Shown: one piece after another, positions 35,090-47,558 of the stretch
Layout of the letters: each line of letters starts with the position of its first letter
How positions within the stretch are numbered: position 1 is the first letter of the stretch
DNA from: Hydractinia symbiolongicarpus
Taxonomy: Eukaryota; Cnidaria; Hydrozoa; Anthoathecata; Hydractiniidae
Assembly: GCF_029227915.1 (NCBI RefSeq)
Contig: NC_079877.1
Coordinates: 9,240,001 to 9,300,000, forward strand
DNA length: 60,000 nt
Direction of reading: 5' to 3'
Notes under the pieces: model-generated
Seen by the model: only the letters and a program-made list of their open reading frames with translations
Database searches by the model: none
What the model was told of the DNA's origin: nothing
Made by a program: the position numbers and the translations under genes

Positions 35090-37111
35090 GGTAAAAGTCG
35101 CGAACACTTTTGTAAGCAAGTCATTTTGGGCCACGAGCTTAATATGTACTTCCTTTCGTTTAGATACGAGGACCTTCGGAAGATTATATGCGAACTTTAG
35201 TGTACTCATTGTTGTAAAAATATGTTGTCAAATAAATACCTCTAATATATGAACTTTTCCTTCCCAATAAGATCCAGTAGGAGATGAATGATTTGACTGC
35301 CAATTTTCTTTTTGTCATGTCGCTGCAGCCAACCACATTTGAATTATTGCATAGGGTGCCTTGAGTGTCCGTATTTGCTGAAAGGAGTAGTAAGCGTTAT
35401 TTAGTAAAGCCTGAATTCTTCTGGCGCCGCCATACCCAGAATCGCAATGCAACCGTGCAAGCGTAGCGTGAGCATTTCTATCCAAGGCGTTATTAACCGG
35501 CTATTGCCGTTTTTTGCTACTTTGTCAACTTGGCAATTCTGTCTCATTCGGAGCCACAATTTTGATAGTCAAAAATGTCAGGGCGGATACGGAAAGCATA
35601 AATCTAAATACAAAAAGGCTACTTTTGCGGGCGTTATTAATACAACATAAAATAACTTGTCTATCTGTACCGAGAAAGTTTATGCGAGGTCAAAAGCATA
35701 GACCGAACATGCGAGGTCGCTACGCTGACCGAGAGTAATATTTCTCGTAAGATGACAAGGTTGTAAAAAAAATAGAGAACTTTCCATTTGAGTTTTATTG
35801 TTTCAATTTTTCAAATACATGTTTATCACATAAATTCGACGTTGTTTTGCTTGTTTTTCATTGTGCTGTTAATGTTTTTAAAAGCATTTTCTTTTATCTG
35901 CGACACCAAACGTGGAACATGTTTTTCTGATTCTGACGGAGTGAATCGTGATTTAGGATTTACTGCAACTTCATTTTTCAGTGTGGATGTGTTTGGCTAT
36001 TTTTTCCAATGTTATTTGTATGCATTTATAGTTATTAATATGTATGTTACAAGGTCAAAAATTGCACCGGGCTGTATGAAGCTCGTCGTTGAGGCTTTTA
36101 CCCAATCAGTGCTGTGGATTTCCCGTATATACTGATTTAAAATAGCTATCAGTAAATAATACTGTATAAGGCCCGCTAGTGCCGTTTATAACCAAGCCGT
36201 TATCGAGGGTATATAAATGACAGCGCAGGGGCATTAATGAAAAGTCATGGGATAAAAATACTTAACGTCCAATTGAAGCAGTGACGTTAAACGCACGTAT
36301 TTCATTTCGACTACTCATCTCCAGCATTGTTCTTAATAAGAAATGTTAATAGCATGTTAAACAGGGAAACGTATCCCTAGTTGTCAAAACAGGGTTACGT
36401 TGACGTAAATTTTGAAGCATATTAGAAAATTCTTTTTTTTTATCTCTTCATCCCTGACAAAAAAGGCGCACGATGCAGCGCGTATTGGTACTTAAATCCG
36501 CAAAATCGACCGTGTCTTGTGTGAATGGACACCTTCTAGATGTGATGTAGTACGCAACAAAAATAGTTTCTACATGTGAGTTATCTAAAACAACAAGACA
36601 TTGTCAGAACGTCGTATAATGAACAATCCAATGATCTAGGATTGGCAACGCATCCTTCTGATGGAATTTAGCTCTTTTGTTTCATATTCATTGAAATTGA
36701 AGGGAATATCACCTTCACCGCGAAAGAACGATCTCTTGAAAGTATAACACGCATGTATGATTGGGAATTGTTGGTTTGGTCACCGAAGACAAGAATAACT
36801 CGTGTGTGATTCGTGTGCACCCTAGTCCTACACCACTCCGATAAAAACCTTCCGTTTATTCAACAATCAACAATGATCTTCATAGACCGTGTCAACATAT
36901 TTCAAAGCTAAACCCACAAGAGTTTAAACGGTGAATGCTACATGCACAATATCTTCCCCGGAGGCGAATTTACGTTGTAATTTGTAAACGGCCATCTTGA
37001 TTATAAGCACTCATTAATTACAGTAATTAGAGAGAAAAGAGCGTATAAAGAAGGCTTTGACATGAATTGGACTAATACGATTCGCGCACCGACGAAATAA
37101 GAGCCGGAATC
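35090..37111 (+). other. Spacer S11
   Basis: C to T at 35127, in the candidate 3' UTR intron, is shared with S12, S13 and S16. T at 35416 is shared with S9 and A at 35908 with S10. G to T at 36909 is private. AATAAA 35231. No gene is seen. Confidence 0.8.
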
Positions 37112-38169
37112 ATGAGGAAATATCAGATTTACGTGATTTGTTTTGTTGTTTTGGCTTTTGCCGCGGCCACAGGTATTTTAATGCTTCTTCATTGCAATTG
37201 CCGTCAATGTTTCGCCGCAATAATAAAAAAATTGCATTTGTTCTTAATTTTTCAGCTAAGTTGTTCAAAGAAAATCGTTTCCAGTCATTGCCCAAGGCTT
37301 TGAAACACATGTGGAGGTAATACGGCTTCTTACACTTGAGGGGGTTGTCATTGCATTTTAGTTGTGAATCTACCTAATTTGTTTCGTAATAGCAAAATGT
37401 CGAAACATAAAGGCGTCAATGCGCGTTGATTGTGGCTACCATGGAATTAGTCCGTTGGATTGCTTGAGAAAGGGATGTTGTTATGGCGAATTAAAGGTGG
37501 CTGGCCCGTGGTGTTATCATCGAAAAGGTAAATTTTCGACTATGTTTTCGGCATTAACACTGAAAATTTGGGCCACTAATTATTTCTCAAAATACTCTAG
37601 CAAACTGTCCCATGATTGAAGCAAACAAACGTGAAGATTGTGGTTACCCTGGGATAAGCAAATCAGATTGCGTCAAAAAAGGATGCTGTTACAACGCGAT
37701 CAAGGAAAAGGGACCGTGGTGTTATTACAGGCAAGGTAAGTTGTTCCGCTCTTACTGATTAGGTATTTTGAAAGCATTGTGTACTCTTCCATCCGTAATT
37801 TTAGAAAAATGCCGGAAAATAGCAGCAACAAGACGTCATGATTGTGGTTATCCAGGCATAACGAAGCGGGCATGCGAAAAGAAAGGCTGTTGTTATAGTG
37901 AATTGCTAAACCAAAGTGGACCGTGGTGCTACCACCGACTAGGTAAGCATAGAAGTACGCTCTCCACATTCGTCGCAAAATAACATAATGCGCGATCCTT
38001 AAAGTTTTTACTGCTGGTTTGTGTTGAATTTTCGTTAGAAAAATGTCTGCGCAAAGCAACAGAACGTGACGACTGCGGCTATCCTGGTATAACAGAATTC
38101 GAATGCATGAAAAGAGGTTGCTGCTATAATTCATTGCCCGGTCGTGGGCCATGGTGTTATTACCGATGA
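37112..38169 (+). pseudogene. Copy 12: ShKT exon frameshifted by 50-bp deletion
   Basis: Exons are 37112-37172, 37256-37316 (61 nt instead of 111), 37393-37527, 37601-37735, 37805-37942 and 38039-38169. The deletion at about 37258/37259 removes the first half of the ShKT domain and shifts the frame. Normal splicing then meets TGA at 37427-37429 early in exon 3, before any complete trefoil. The original Cys53 codon is also changed to TGA, and exon 1 and intron 1 hold further changes, suggesting relaxed constraint. All introns are phase 1, so joining exon 1 to exon 3 would keep the trefoil frame; a trefoil-only product is therefore possible. Trefoil exons are undamaged (GAA/CGA markers). TATA box 37044, AATAAA 38311. 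Confidence 0.8.
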
Positions 38170-40191
38170 GGTAAAAGTCGCGAACACTTTTGTAAGGAAG
38201 TCATTTTGGGCCACGAGCTTAATATGTACTTCCTTTCGTTTAGATACGAGGACCTTCGGAAGATTATATGCGAACTTTAGTGTACTCATTGTTGTAAAAA
38301 TATGTTGTCAAATAAATACCTCTAATATATGAACTTTTCCTTCCCAATAAGATCCAGTAGGAGATGAATGATTTGACTGCCAATTTTCTTTTTGTCATGT
38401 CGCTGCAGCCAACCACATTTGAATTATTGCATAGGGTGCCTTGAGTGTCCGTATTTGCTGAAAGGAGTAGTAAGCGTTATTTAGTAAAGCCTGAAATCTT
38501 CTGGCGCCGCCATACCCAGAATCGCAATGCAACCGTGCAAGCGTAGCGTGAGCATTTCTATCCAAGGCGTTATTAACCGGCTATTGCCGTTTTTTGCTAC
38601 TTTGTCAACTTGGCAATTCTGTCTCATTCGGAGCCACAATTTTGATAGTCAAAAATGTCAGGGCGGATACGGAAAGCATAAATCTACATACAAAAAGGCT
38701 ACTTTTGCGGGCGTTATTAATACAACATAAAATAACTTGTCTATCTGTCCCGAGAAAGTTTATGCGAGGTCAAAAGCATAGACCGAACATGCGAGGTCGC
38801 TACGCTGACCGAGAGTAATATTTCTCGTAAGATGACAAGGTTGTAAAAAAAATAGAGAACTTTCCATTTGAGTTTTATTGTTTCAATTTTTCAAATACAT
38901 GTTTATCACATAAATTCGACGTTGTTTTGCTTGTTTTTCATTGTGCTGTTAATGTTTTTAAAAGCATTTTCTTTTATCTGCGACACCGAACGTGGAACAT
39001 GTTTTTCTGATTCTGACGGAGTGAATCGTGATTTAGGATTTACTGCAACTTCATTTTTCAGTGTGGATGTGTTTGGCTATTTTTTCCAATGTTATTTGTA
39101 TGCATTTATAGTTATTAATATGTATGTTACAAGGTCAAAAATTGCACCGGGCTGTATGAAGCTCGTCGTTGAGGCTTTTACCCAATCAGTGCTGTGGATT
39201 TCCCGTATATACTGATTTAAAATAGCTATCAGTAAATAATACTGTATAAGGCCCGCTAGTGCCGTTTATAACCAAGCCGTTATCGAGGGTATATAAATGA
39301 CAGCGCAGGGGCATTAATGAAAAGTCATGGGATAAAAATACTTAACGTCCAATTGAAGCAGTGACGTTAAACGCACGTATTTCATTTCGACTACTCATCT
39401 CCAGCATTGTTCTTAATAAGAAATGTTAATAGCATGTTAAACAGGGAAACGTATCCCTAGTTGTCAAAACAGGGTTACGTTGACGTAAATTTTGAAGCAT
39501 ATTAGAAAATTCTTTTTTTTTATCTCTTCATCCCTGACAAAAAAGGCGCACGATGCAGCGCGTATTGGTACTTAAATCCGCAAAATCGACCGTGTCTTGT
39601 GTGAATGGACACCTTCTAGATGTGATGTAGTACGCAACAAAAATAGTTTCTACATGTGAGTTATCTAAAACAACAAGACATTGTCAGAACGTCGTATAAT
39701 GAACAATCCAATGATCTAGGATTGGCAACGCATCCTTCTGATGGAATTTAGCTCTTTTGTTTCATATTCATTGAAATTGAAGGGAATATCACCTTCACCG
39801 CGAAAGAACGATCTCTTGAAAGTATAACACGCATGTATGATTGGGAATTGTTGGTTTGGTCACCGAAGACAAGAATAACTCGTGTGTGATTCGTGTGCAC
39901 CCTAGTCCTACACCACTCCGATAAAAACCTTCCGTTTATTCAACAATCAACAATGATCTTCATAGACCGTGTCAACATATTTCAAAGCGAAACCCACAAG
40001 AGTTTAAACGGTGAATGCTACATGCACAATATCTTCCCCGGAGGCGAATTTACGTTGTAATTTGTAAACGGCCATCTTGATTATAAGCACTCATTAATTA
40101 CAGTAATTAGAGAGAAAAGAGCGTATAAAGAAGGCTTTGACATGAATTGGACTAATACGATTCGCGCACCGACGAAATAAGAGCCGGAATC
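38170..40191 (+). other. Spacer S12
   Basis: Same content as S0 with right-block alleles and the T shared with S11, S13 and S16. Private changes are C to G at 38197, A to C at 38687 and A to C at 38749. AATAAA 38311. No gene is seen. Confidence 0.8.
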
Positions 40192-41299
40192 ATGAGGAAA
40201 TATCAGATTTACGTGATTTGTTTTGTTGTTTTGGCTTTTGCCGCTGCCACAGGTATTTTAATGCTTCTTCATTGCAATTGCCGTCAATGTTTCGTCGCAA
40301 TAATAAAAAAATTGCCTTTGTTCTTAATTTTTCAGCTACAAGAGTTTGCAGCAACAGAAATATCTTGTGCTCTGTGGTTAGATCAACTAGTTGTTCAAAG
40401 AAAATCGTTTCCAGTCATTGCCCAAGGCTTTGCAACACATGTGGAGGTAATACGGCTTCTTACACTTAAGGGGGTTGTCATTGCATTTTAGTTGTGAATC
40501 TACCTAATTTGTTTCGTAATAGCAAAATGTCGAAACATAAAGGCGTCAATGCGCGTTGATTGTGGCTACCATGGAATTAGTCCGTTGGATTGCTTGAGAA
40601 AGGGATGTTGTTATGGCGAATTAAAGGTGGCTGGCCCGTGGTGTTATCATCGAAAAGGTAAATTTTCGACTATGTTTTCGGCATTAACACTGACAATTTG
40701 GGCCACTAATTATTTCTCAAAATACTCTAGCAAACTGTCCCATGATTGAAGCAAACAAACGTGAAGATTGTGGTTACCCTGGGATAAGCAAATCAGATTG
40801 CGTCAAAAAAGGATGCTGTTACAACGCGATCAAGGAAAAGGGACCGTGGTGTTATTACAGGCAAGGTAAGTTGTTCCGCTCTTACTGATTAGGTATTTTG
40901 AAAGCATTGTGTACTCTTCCATCCGTAATTTTAGAAAAATGCCGGAAAATAGCAGCAACAAGACGTCATGATTGTGGTTATCCAGGCATAACGAAGCGGG
41001 CATGCGAAAAGAAAGGCTGTTGTTATAGTGAATTGCTAAACCAAAGTGGACCGTGGTGCTACCACCGACTAGGTAAGCATAGAAGTACGCTCTCCACATT
41101 CGTCGCAAAATAACATAATGCGCGATCCTTAAAGTTTTTACTGCTGGTTTGTGTTGAATTTTCGTTAGAAAAATGTCTGCGCAAAGCAACAGAACGTGAC
41201 GACTGCGGCTATCCTGGTATAACAGAATTCGAATGCATGAAAAGAGGTTGCTGCTATAATTCATTGCCCGGTCGTGGGCCATGGTGTTATTACCGATGA
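40192..41299 (+). CDS. Copy 13: ShKT/four-trefoil protein
   Basis: Exons are 40192-40252, 40336-40446, 40523-40657, 40731-40865, 40935-41072 and 41169-41299. The common protein is encoded; exon 5 is GAA/CGA, a combination shared with copies 12 and 16. Changes in intron 1 (CATTTG to CCTTTG) and intron 2 (GAGGG to AAGGG) do not touch splice sites. TATA box 40124, AATAAA 41441. Confidence 0.87.
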
Positions 41300-43321
41300 G
41301 GTAAAAGTCGCGAACACTTTTGTAAGCAAGTCATTTTGGGCCACGAGCTTAATATGTACTTCCTTTCGTTTAGATACGAGGACCTTCGGAAGATTATATG
41401 CGAACTTTAGTGTACTCATTGTTGTAAAAATATGTTGTCAAATAAATACCTCTAATATATGAACTTTTCCTTCCCAATAAGATCCAGTAGGAGATGAATG
41501 ATTTGACTGCCAATTTTCTTTTTGTCATGTCGCTGCAGCCAACCACATTTGAATTATTGCATAGGATGCCTTGAGTGTCCGTATTTGCTGAAAGGAGTAA
41601 TAAGCGTTATTTAGTAAAGCCTGAAATCCTCTGGCGCCGCCATACCCAGAATCGCAATGCAACCGTGCAAGCGTAGCGTGAGCATTTCTATCCAAGGCGT
41701 TATTAACCGGCTATTGCCGTTTTTTGCTACTTTGTCAACTTGGCAATTCTGTCTCATTCGGAGCCACAATTTTGATAGTCAAAAATGTCAGGGCGGATAC
41801 GGAAAGCATAAATCTAAATACAAAAAGGCTACTTTTGCGGGCGTTATTAATACAACATAAAATAACTTGTCTATCTGTACCGAGAAAGTTTATGCGAGGT
41901 CAAAAGCATAGACCGAACATGCGAGGTCGCTACGCTGACCGAGAGTAATATTTCTCGTAAGATGACAAGGTTGTAAAAAAAATAGAGAACTTTCCCTTTG
42001 AGTTTTATTGTTTCAATTTTTCAAATACATGTTTATCACATAAATTCGACGTTGTTTTGCTTGTTTTTCATTGTGCTGTTAATGTTTTTAAAAGCATTTT
42101 CTTTTATCTGCGACACCGAACGTGGAACATGTTTTTCTGATTCTGACGGAGTGAATCGTGATTTAGGATTTACTGCAACTTCATTTTTCAGTGTGGATGT
42201 GTTTGGCTATTTTTTCCAATGTTATTTGTATGCATTTATAGTTATTAATATGTATGTTACAAGGTCAAAAATTGCACCGGGCTGTATGAAGCTCGTCGTT
42301 GAGGCTTTTACCCAATCAGTGCTGTGGATTTCCCGTATATACTGATTTAAAATAGCTATCAGTAAATAATACTGTATAAGGCCCGCTAGTGCCGTTTATA
42401 ACCAAGCCGTTATCGAGGGTATATAAATGACAGTGCAGGGGCATTAATGAAAAGTCATGGGATAAAAATACTTAACGTCCAATTGAAGCAGTGACGTTAA
42501 ACGCACGTATTTCATTTCGACTACTCATCTCCAGCATTGTTCTTAATAAGAAGTGTTAATAGCATGTTAAACAGGGAAACGTATCCCTAGTTGTCAAAAC
42601 AGGGTTACGTTGACGTAAATTTTGAAGCATATTAGAAAATTCTTTTTTTTTATCTCTTCATCCCTGACAAAAAAGGCGCACGATGCAGCGCGTATTGGTA
42701 CTTAAATCCGCAAAATCGACCGTGTCTTGTGTGAATGGACACCTTCTAGATGTGATGTAGTACGCAACAAAAATAGTTTCTACATGTGAGTTATCTAAAA
42801 CAACAAGACATTGTCAGAACGTCGTATAATGAACAATCCAATGATCTAGGATTGGCAACGCATCCTTCTGATGGAATTTAGCTCTTTTGTTTCATATTCA
42901 TTGAAATTGAAGGGAATATCACCTTCACCGCGAAAGAACGATCTCTTGAAAGTATAACACGCATGTATGATTGGGAATTGTTGGTTTGGTCACCGAAGAC
43001 AAGAATAACTCGTGTGTGATTCGTGTGCACCCTAGTCCTACACCACTCCGATAAAAACCTTCCGTTTATTCAACAATCAACAATGATCTTCATAGACCGT
43101 GTCAACATATTTCAAAGCGAAACCCACAAGAGTTTAAACGGTGAATGCTACATGCACAATATCTTCCCCGGAGGCGAATTTACGTTGTAATTTGTAAACG
43201 GCCATCTTGATTATAAGCACTCATTAATTACAGTAATTAGAGAGAAAAGAGCGTATAAAGAAGGCTTTGACATGAATTGGACTAATACGATTCGCGCACC
43301 GACGAAATAAGAGCCGGAATC
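41300..43321 (+). other. Spacer S13
   Basis: This spacer has the most private substitutions noted: 41566, 41600, 41629, 41996, 42434 and 42553. It also has the T at 41337 shared with S11, S12 and S16. AATAAA 41441 and the TATA box of copy 14 at 43254 are unaffected. No gene is seen. Confidence 0.8.
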
Positions 43322-44429
43322 ATGAGGAAATATCAGATTTACGTGATTTGTTTTGTTGTTTTGGCTTTTGCCGCTGCCACAGGTATTTTAATGCTTCTTC
43401 ATTGCAATTGCCGTCAATGTTTCGTCGCAATAATAAAAAAATTGCATTTGTTCTTAATTTTTCAGCTACAAGAGTTTGCAGCAACAGAAATATCTTGTGC
43501 TCTGTGGTTAGATCAACTAGTTGTTCAAAGAAAATCGTTTCCAGTCATTGCTCAAGGCTTTGCAACACATGTGGAGGTAATACGGCTTCTTACACTTGAG
43601 GGGGTTGTCATTGCATTTTAGTTGTGAATCTACCTAATTTGTTTCGTAATAGCAAAATGTCGAAACATAAAGGCGTCAATGCGCGTTGATTGTGGCTACC
43701 ATGGAATTAGTCCGTTGGATTGCTTGAGAAAGGGATGTTGTTATGGCGAATTAAAGGTGGCTGGCCCGTGGTGTTATCATCGAAAAGGTAAATTTTCGAC
43801 TATGTTTTCGGCATTAACACTGACAATTTGGGCCACTAATTATTTCTCCAAATACTCTAGCAAACTGTCCCATGATTGAAGCAAACAAACGTGAAGATTG
43901 TGGTTACCCTGGGATAAGCAAATCAGATTGCGTCAAAAAAGGATGCTGTTACAACGCGATCAAGGAAAAGGGACCGTGGTGTTATTACAGGCAAGGTAAG
44001 TTGTTCCGCTCTTACTGATTAGGTATTTTGAAAGCATTGTGTACTCTTCCATCCGTAATTTTAGAAAAATGCCGGAAAATAGCAGCAACAAGACGTCATG
44101 ATTGTGGTTATCCAGGCATAACGAAGCGGGCATGCGAGAAGAAAGGCTGTTGTTATAGTGAATTGCTAAACCAAAGTGGACCGTGGTGCTACCACCGACT
44201 AGGTAAGCATAGAAGTACGCTCTCCACATTCGTCGCAAAATAACATAATGCGCGATCCTTAAAGTTTTTACTGCTGGTTTGTGTTGAATTTTCGTTAGAA
44301 AAATGTCTGCGCAAAGCAACAGAACGTGACGACTGCGGCTATCCTGGTATAACAGAATTCGAATGCATGAAAAGAGGTTGCTGCTATAATTCATTGCCCG
44401 GTCGTGGGCCATGGTGTTATTACCGATGA
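43322..44429 (+). CDS. Copy 14: ShKT/four-trefoil protein, P50S
   Basis: Exons are 43322-43382, 43466-43576, 43653-43787, 43861-43995, 44065-44202 and 44299-44429. Pro50 is Ser (codon TCA at 43552-43554), directly after Cys49 of the ShKT domain, next to the residue changed in copies 3 and 17. Intron 3 has A to C just upstream of the acceptor, which stays CTCTAG. Exon 5 is GAG/CGA. TATA box 43254, AATAAA 44571. Confidence 0.87.
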
Positions 44430-46450
44430 GGTAAAAGTCGCGAACACTTTTGTAAGCAAGTCATTTCGGGCCACGAGCTTAATATGTACTTCCTTTCGTT
44501 TAGATACGAGGACCTTCGGAAGATTATATGCGAACTTTAGTGTACTCATTGTTGTAAAAATATGTTGTCAAATAAATACCTCTAATATATGAACTTTTCC
44601 TTCCCAATAAGATCCAGTATGAGATGAATGATTTGACTGCCAATTTTCTTTTTGTCATGTCGCTGCAGCCAACCACATTTAAATTATTGCATAGGGTGCC
44701 TTGAGTGTCCGTATTTGCTGAAAGGAGTAGTAAGCGTTATTTAGTAAAGCCTGAAATCTTCTGGCGTCGCCATACCCAGAATCGCAATGCAACCGTGCAA
44801 GCGTAGCGTGAGCATTTCTATCCAAGGCGTTATTAACCGGCTATTGCCGTTTTTTGCTACTTTGTCAACTTGGCAATTCTGTCTCATTCGGAGCCACAAT
44901 TTTGATAGTCAAAAATGTCAGGGCGGATACGGAAAGCATAAATCTAAATACAAAAAGGCTACTTTTGCGGGCGTTATTTATACAACATAAAATAACTTGT
45001 CTATCTGTACCGAGAAAGTTTATGCGAGGTCAAAAGCATAGACCGAACATGCGAGGTCGCTACGCTGACCGAGAGTAATATTTCTCGTAAGATGACAAGG
45101 TTGTAAAAAAAATAGAGAACTTTCCATTTGAGTTTTATTGTTTCAATTTTTCAAATACATGTTTATCACATAAATTCGACGTTGTTTTGCTTGTTTTTCA
45201 TTGTGCTGTTAATGTTTTTAAAAGCATTTTCTTTTATCTGCGACACCGAACGTGGAACATGTTTTTCTGATTCTGACGGAGTGAATCGTGATTTAGGATT
45301 TACTGCAACTTCATTTTTCAGTGTGGATGTGTTTGGCTATTTTTTCCAATGTTATTTGTATGCATTTATAGTTATTAATATGTATGTTACAAGGTCAAAA
45401 ATTGCACCGGGCTGTATGAAGCTCGTCGTTGAGGCTTTTACCCAATCAGTGCTGTGGATTTCCCGTATATACTGATTTAAAATAGCTATCAGTAAATAAT
45501 ACTGTATAAGGCCCGCTAGTGCCGTTTATAACCAAGCCTTTATCGAGGGTATATAAATGACAGCGCAGGGGCATTAATGAAAAGTCATGGGATAAAAATA
45601 CTTAACGTCCAATTGAAGCAGTGACGTTAAACGCACGTATTTCATTTCGACTACTCATCTCCAGCCTTGTTCTTAATAAGAAATGTTAATAGCATGTTAA
45701 ACAGGGAAACGTATCCCTAGTTGTCAAAACAGGGTTACGTTGACGTAAATTTTGAAGCATATTAGAAAATTCTTTTTTTTATCTCTTCATCCCTGACAAA
45801 AAAGGCGCACGATGCAGCGCGTATTGGTACTTAAATCCGCAAAATCGACCGTGTCTTGTGTGAATGGACACCTTCTAGATGTGATGTAGTACGCAACAAA
45901 AATAGTTTCTACATGTGAGTTATCTAAAACAACAAGACATTGTCAGAACGTCGTATAATGAACAATCCAATGATCTAGGATTGGCAACGCATCCTTCTGA
46001 TGGAATTTAGCTCTTTTGTTTCATATTCATTGAAATTGAAGGGAATATCACCTTCACCGCGAAAGAACGATCTCTTGAAAGTATAACACGCATGTATGAT
46101 TGGGAATTGTTGGTTTGGTCACCGAAGACAAGAATAACTCGTGTGTGATTCGTGTGCACCCTAGTCCTACACCACTCCGATAAAAACCTTCCGTTTATTC
46201 AACAATCAACAATGATCTTCATAGACCGTGTCAACATATTTCAAAGCGAAACCCACAAGAGTTTAAACGGTGAATGCTACATGCACAATATCTTCCCCGG
46301 AGGCGAATTTACGTTGTAATTTGTAAACGGCCATCTTGATTATAAGCACTCATTAATTACAGTAATTAGAGAGAAAAGAGCGTATAAAGAAGGCTTTGAC
46401 ATGAATTGGACTAATACGATTCGCGCACCGACGAAATAAGAGCCGGAATC
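44430..46450 (+). other. Spacer S14
   Basis: T at 44620 and T at 45539 are shared only with S8. Private changes are 44681, 44767, 44979 and 45666, plus loss of one T from the T9 run near 45772, giving a 3,129-bp unit. AATAAA 44571. No gene is seen. Confidence 0.8.
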
Positions 46451-47558
46451 ATGAGGAAATATCAGATTTACGTGATTTGTTTTGTTGTTTTGGCTTTTGC
46501 CGCTGCCACAGGTATTTTAATGCTTCTTCATTGCAATTGCTGTCAATGTTTCGTCGCAATAATAAAAAAATTGCATTTGTTCTTAATTTTTCAGCTACAA
46601 GAGTTTGCAGCAACAGAAATATCTTGTGCTCTGTGGTTAGATCAACTAGTTGTTCAAAGAAAATCGTTTCCAGTCATTGCCCAAGGCTTTGCAACACATG
46701 TGGAGGTAATACGGCTTCTTACACTTGAGGGGGTTGTCATTGCATTTTAGTTGTGAATCTACCTAATTTGTTTCGTAATAGCAAAATGTCGAAACATAAA
46801 GGCGTCAATGCGCGTTGATTGTGGCTACCATGGAATTAGTCCGTTGGATTGCTTGAGAAAGGGATGTTGTTATGGCGAATTAAAGGTGGCTGGCCCGTGG
46901 TGTTATCATCGAAAAGGTAAATTTTCGACTATGTTTTCGGCATTAACACTGACAATTTGGGCCACTAATTATTTCTCAAAATACTCTAGCAAACTGTCCC
47001 ATGATTGAAGCAAACAAACGTGAAGATTGTGGTTACCCTGGGATAAGCAAATCAGATTGCGTCAAAAAAGGATGCTGTTACAACGCGATCAAGGAAAAGG
47101 GACCGTGGTGTTATTACAGGCAAGGTAAGTTGTTCCGCTCTTACTGATTAGGTATTTTGAAAGCATTGTGTACTCTTCCATCCGTAATTTTAGAAAAATG
47201 CCGGAAAATAGCAGCAACAAGACGTCATGATTGTGGTTATCCAGGCATAACGAAGCGGGCATGCGAGAAGAAAGGCTGTTGTTATAGTGAATTGCTAAAC
47301 CAAAGTGGACCGTGGTGCTACCACCGACTAGGTAAGCATAGAAGTACGCTCTCCACATTCGTCGCAAAATAACATAATGCGCGATCCTTAAAGTTTTTAC
47401 TGCTGGTTTGTGTTGAATTTTCGTTAGAAAAATGTCTGCGCAAAGCAACAGAACGTGACGACTGCGGCTATCCTGGTATAACAGAATTCGAATGCATGAA
47501 AAGAGGTTGCTGCTATAATTCATTGCCCGGTCGTGGGCCATGGTGTTATTACCGATGA
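46451..47558 (+). CDS. Copy 15: ShKT/four-trefoil protein
   Basis: Exons are 46451-46511, 46595-46705, 46782-46916, 46990-47124, 47194-47331 and 47428-47558. The common protein is encoded, with GAG/CGA in exon 5. A C to T in intron 1 (near 46541) is the only change seen within the gene. TATA box 46383, AATAAA 47700. Confidence 0.87.
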
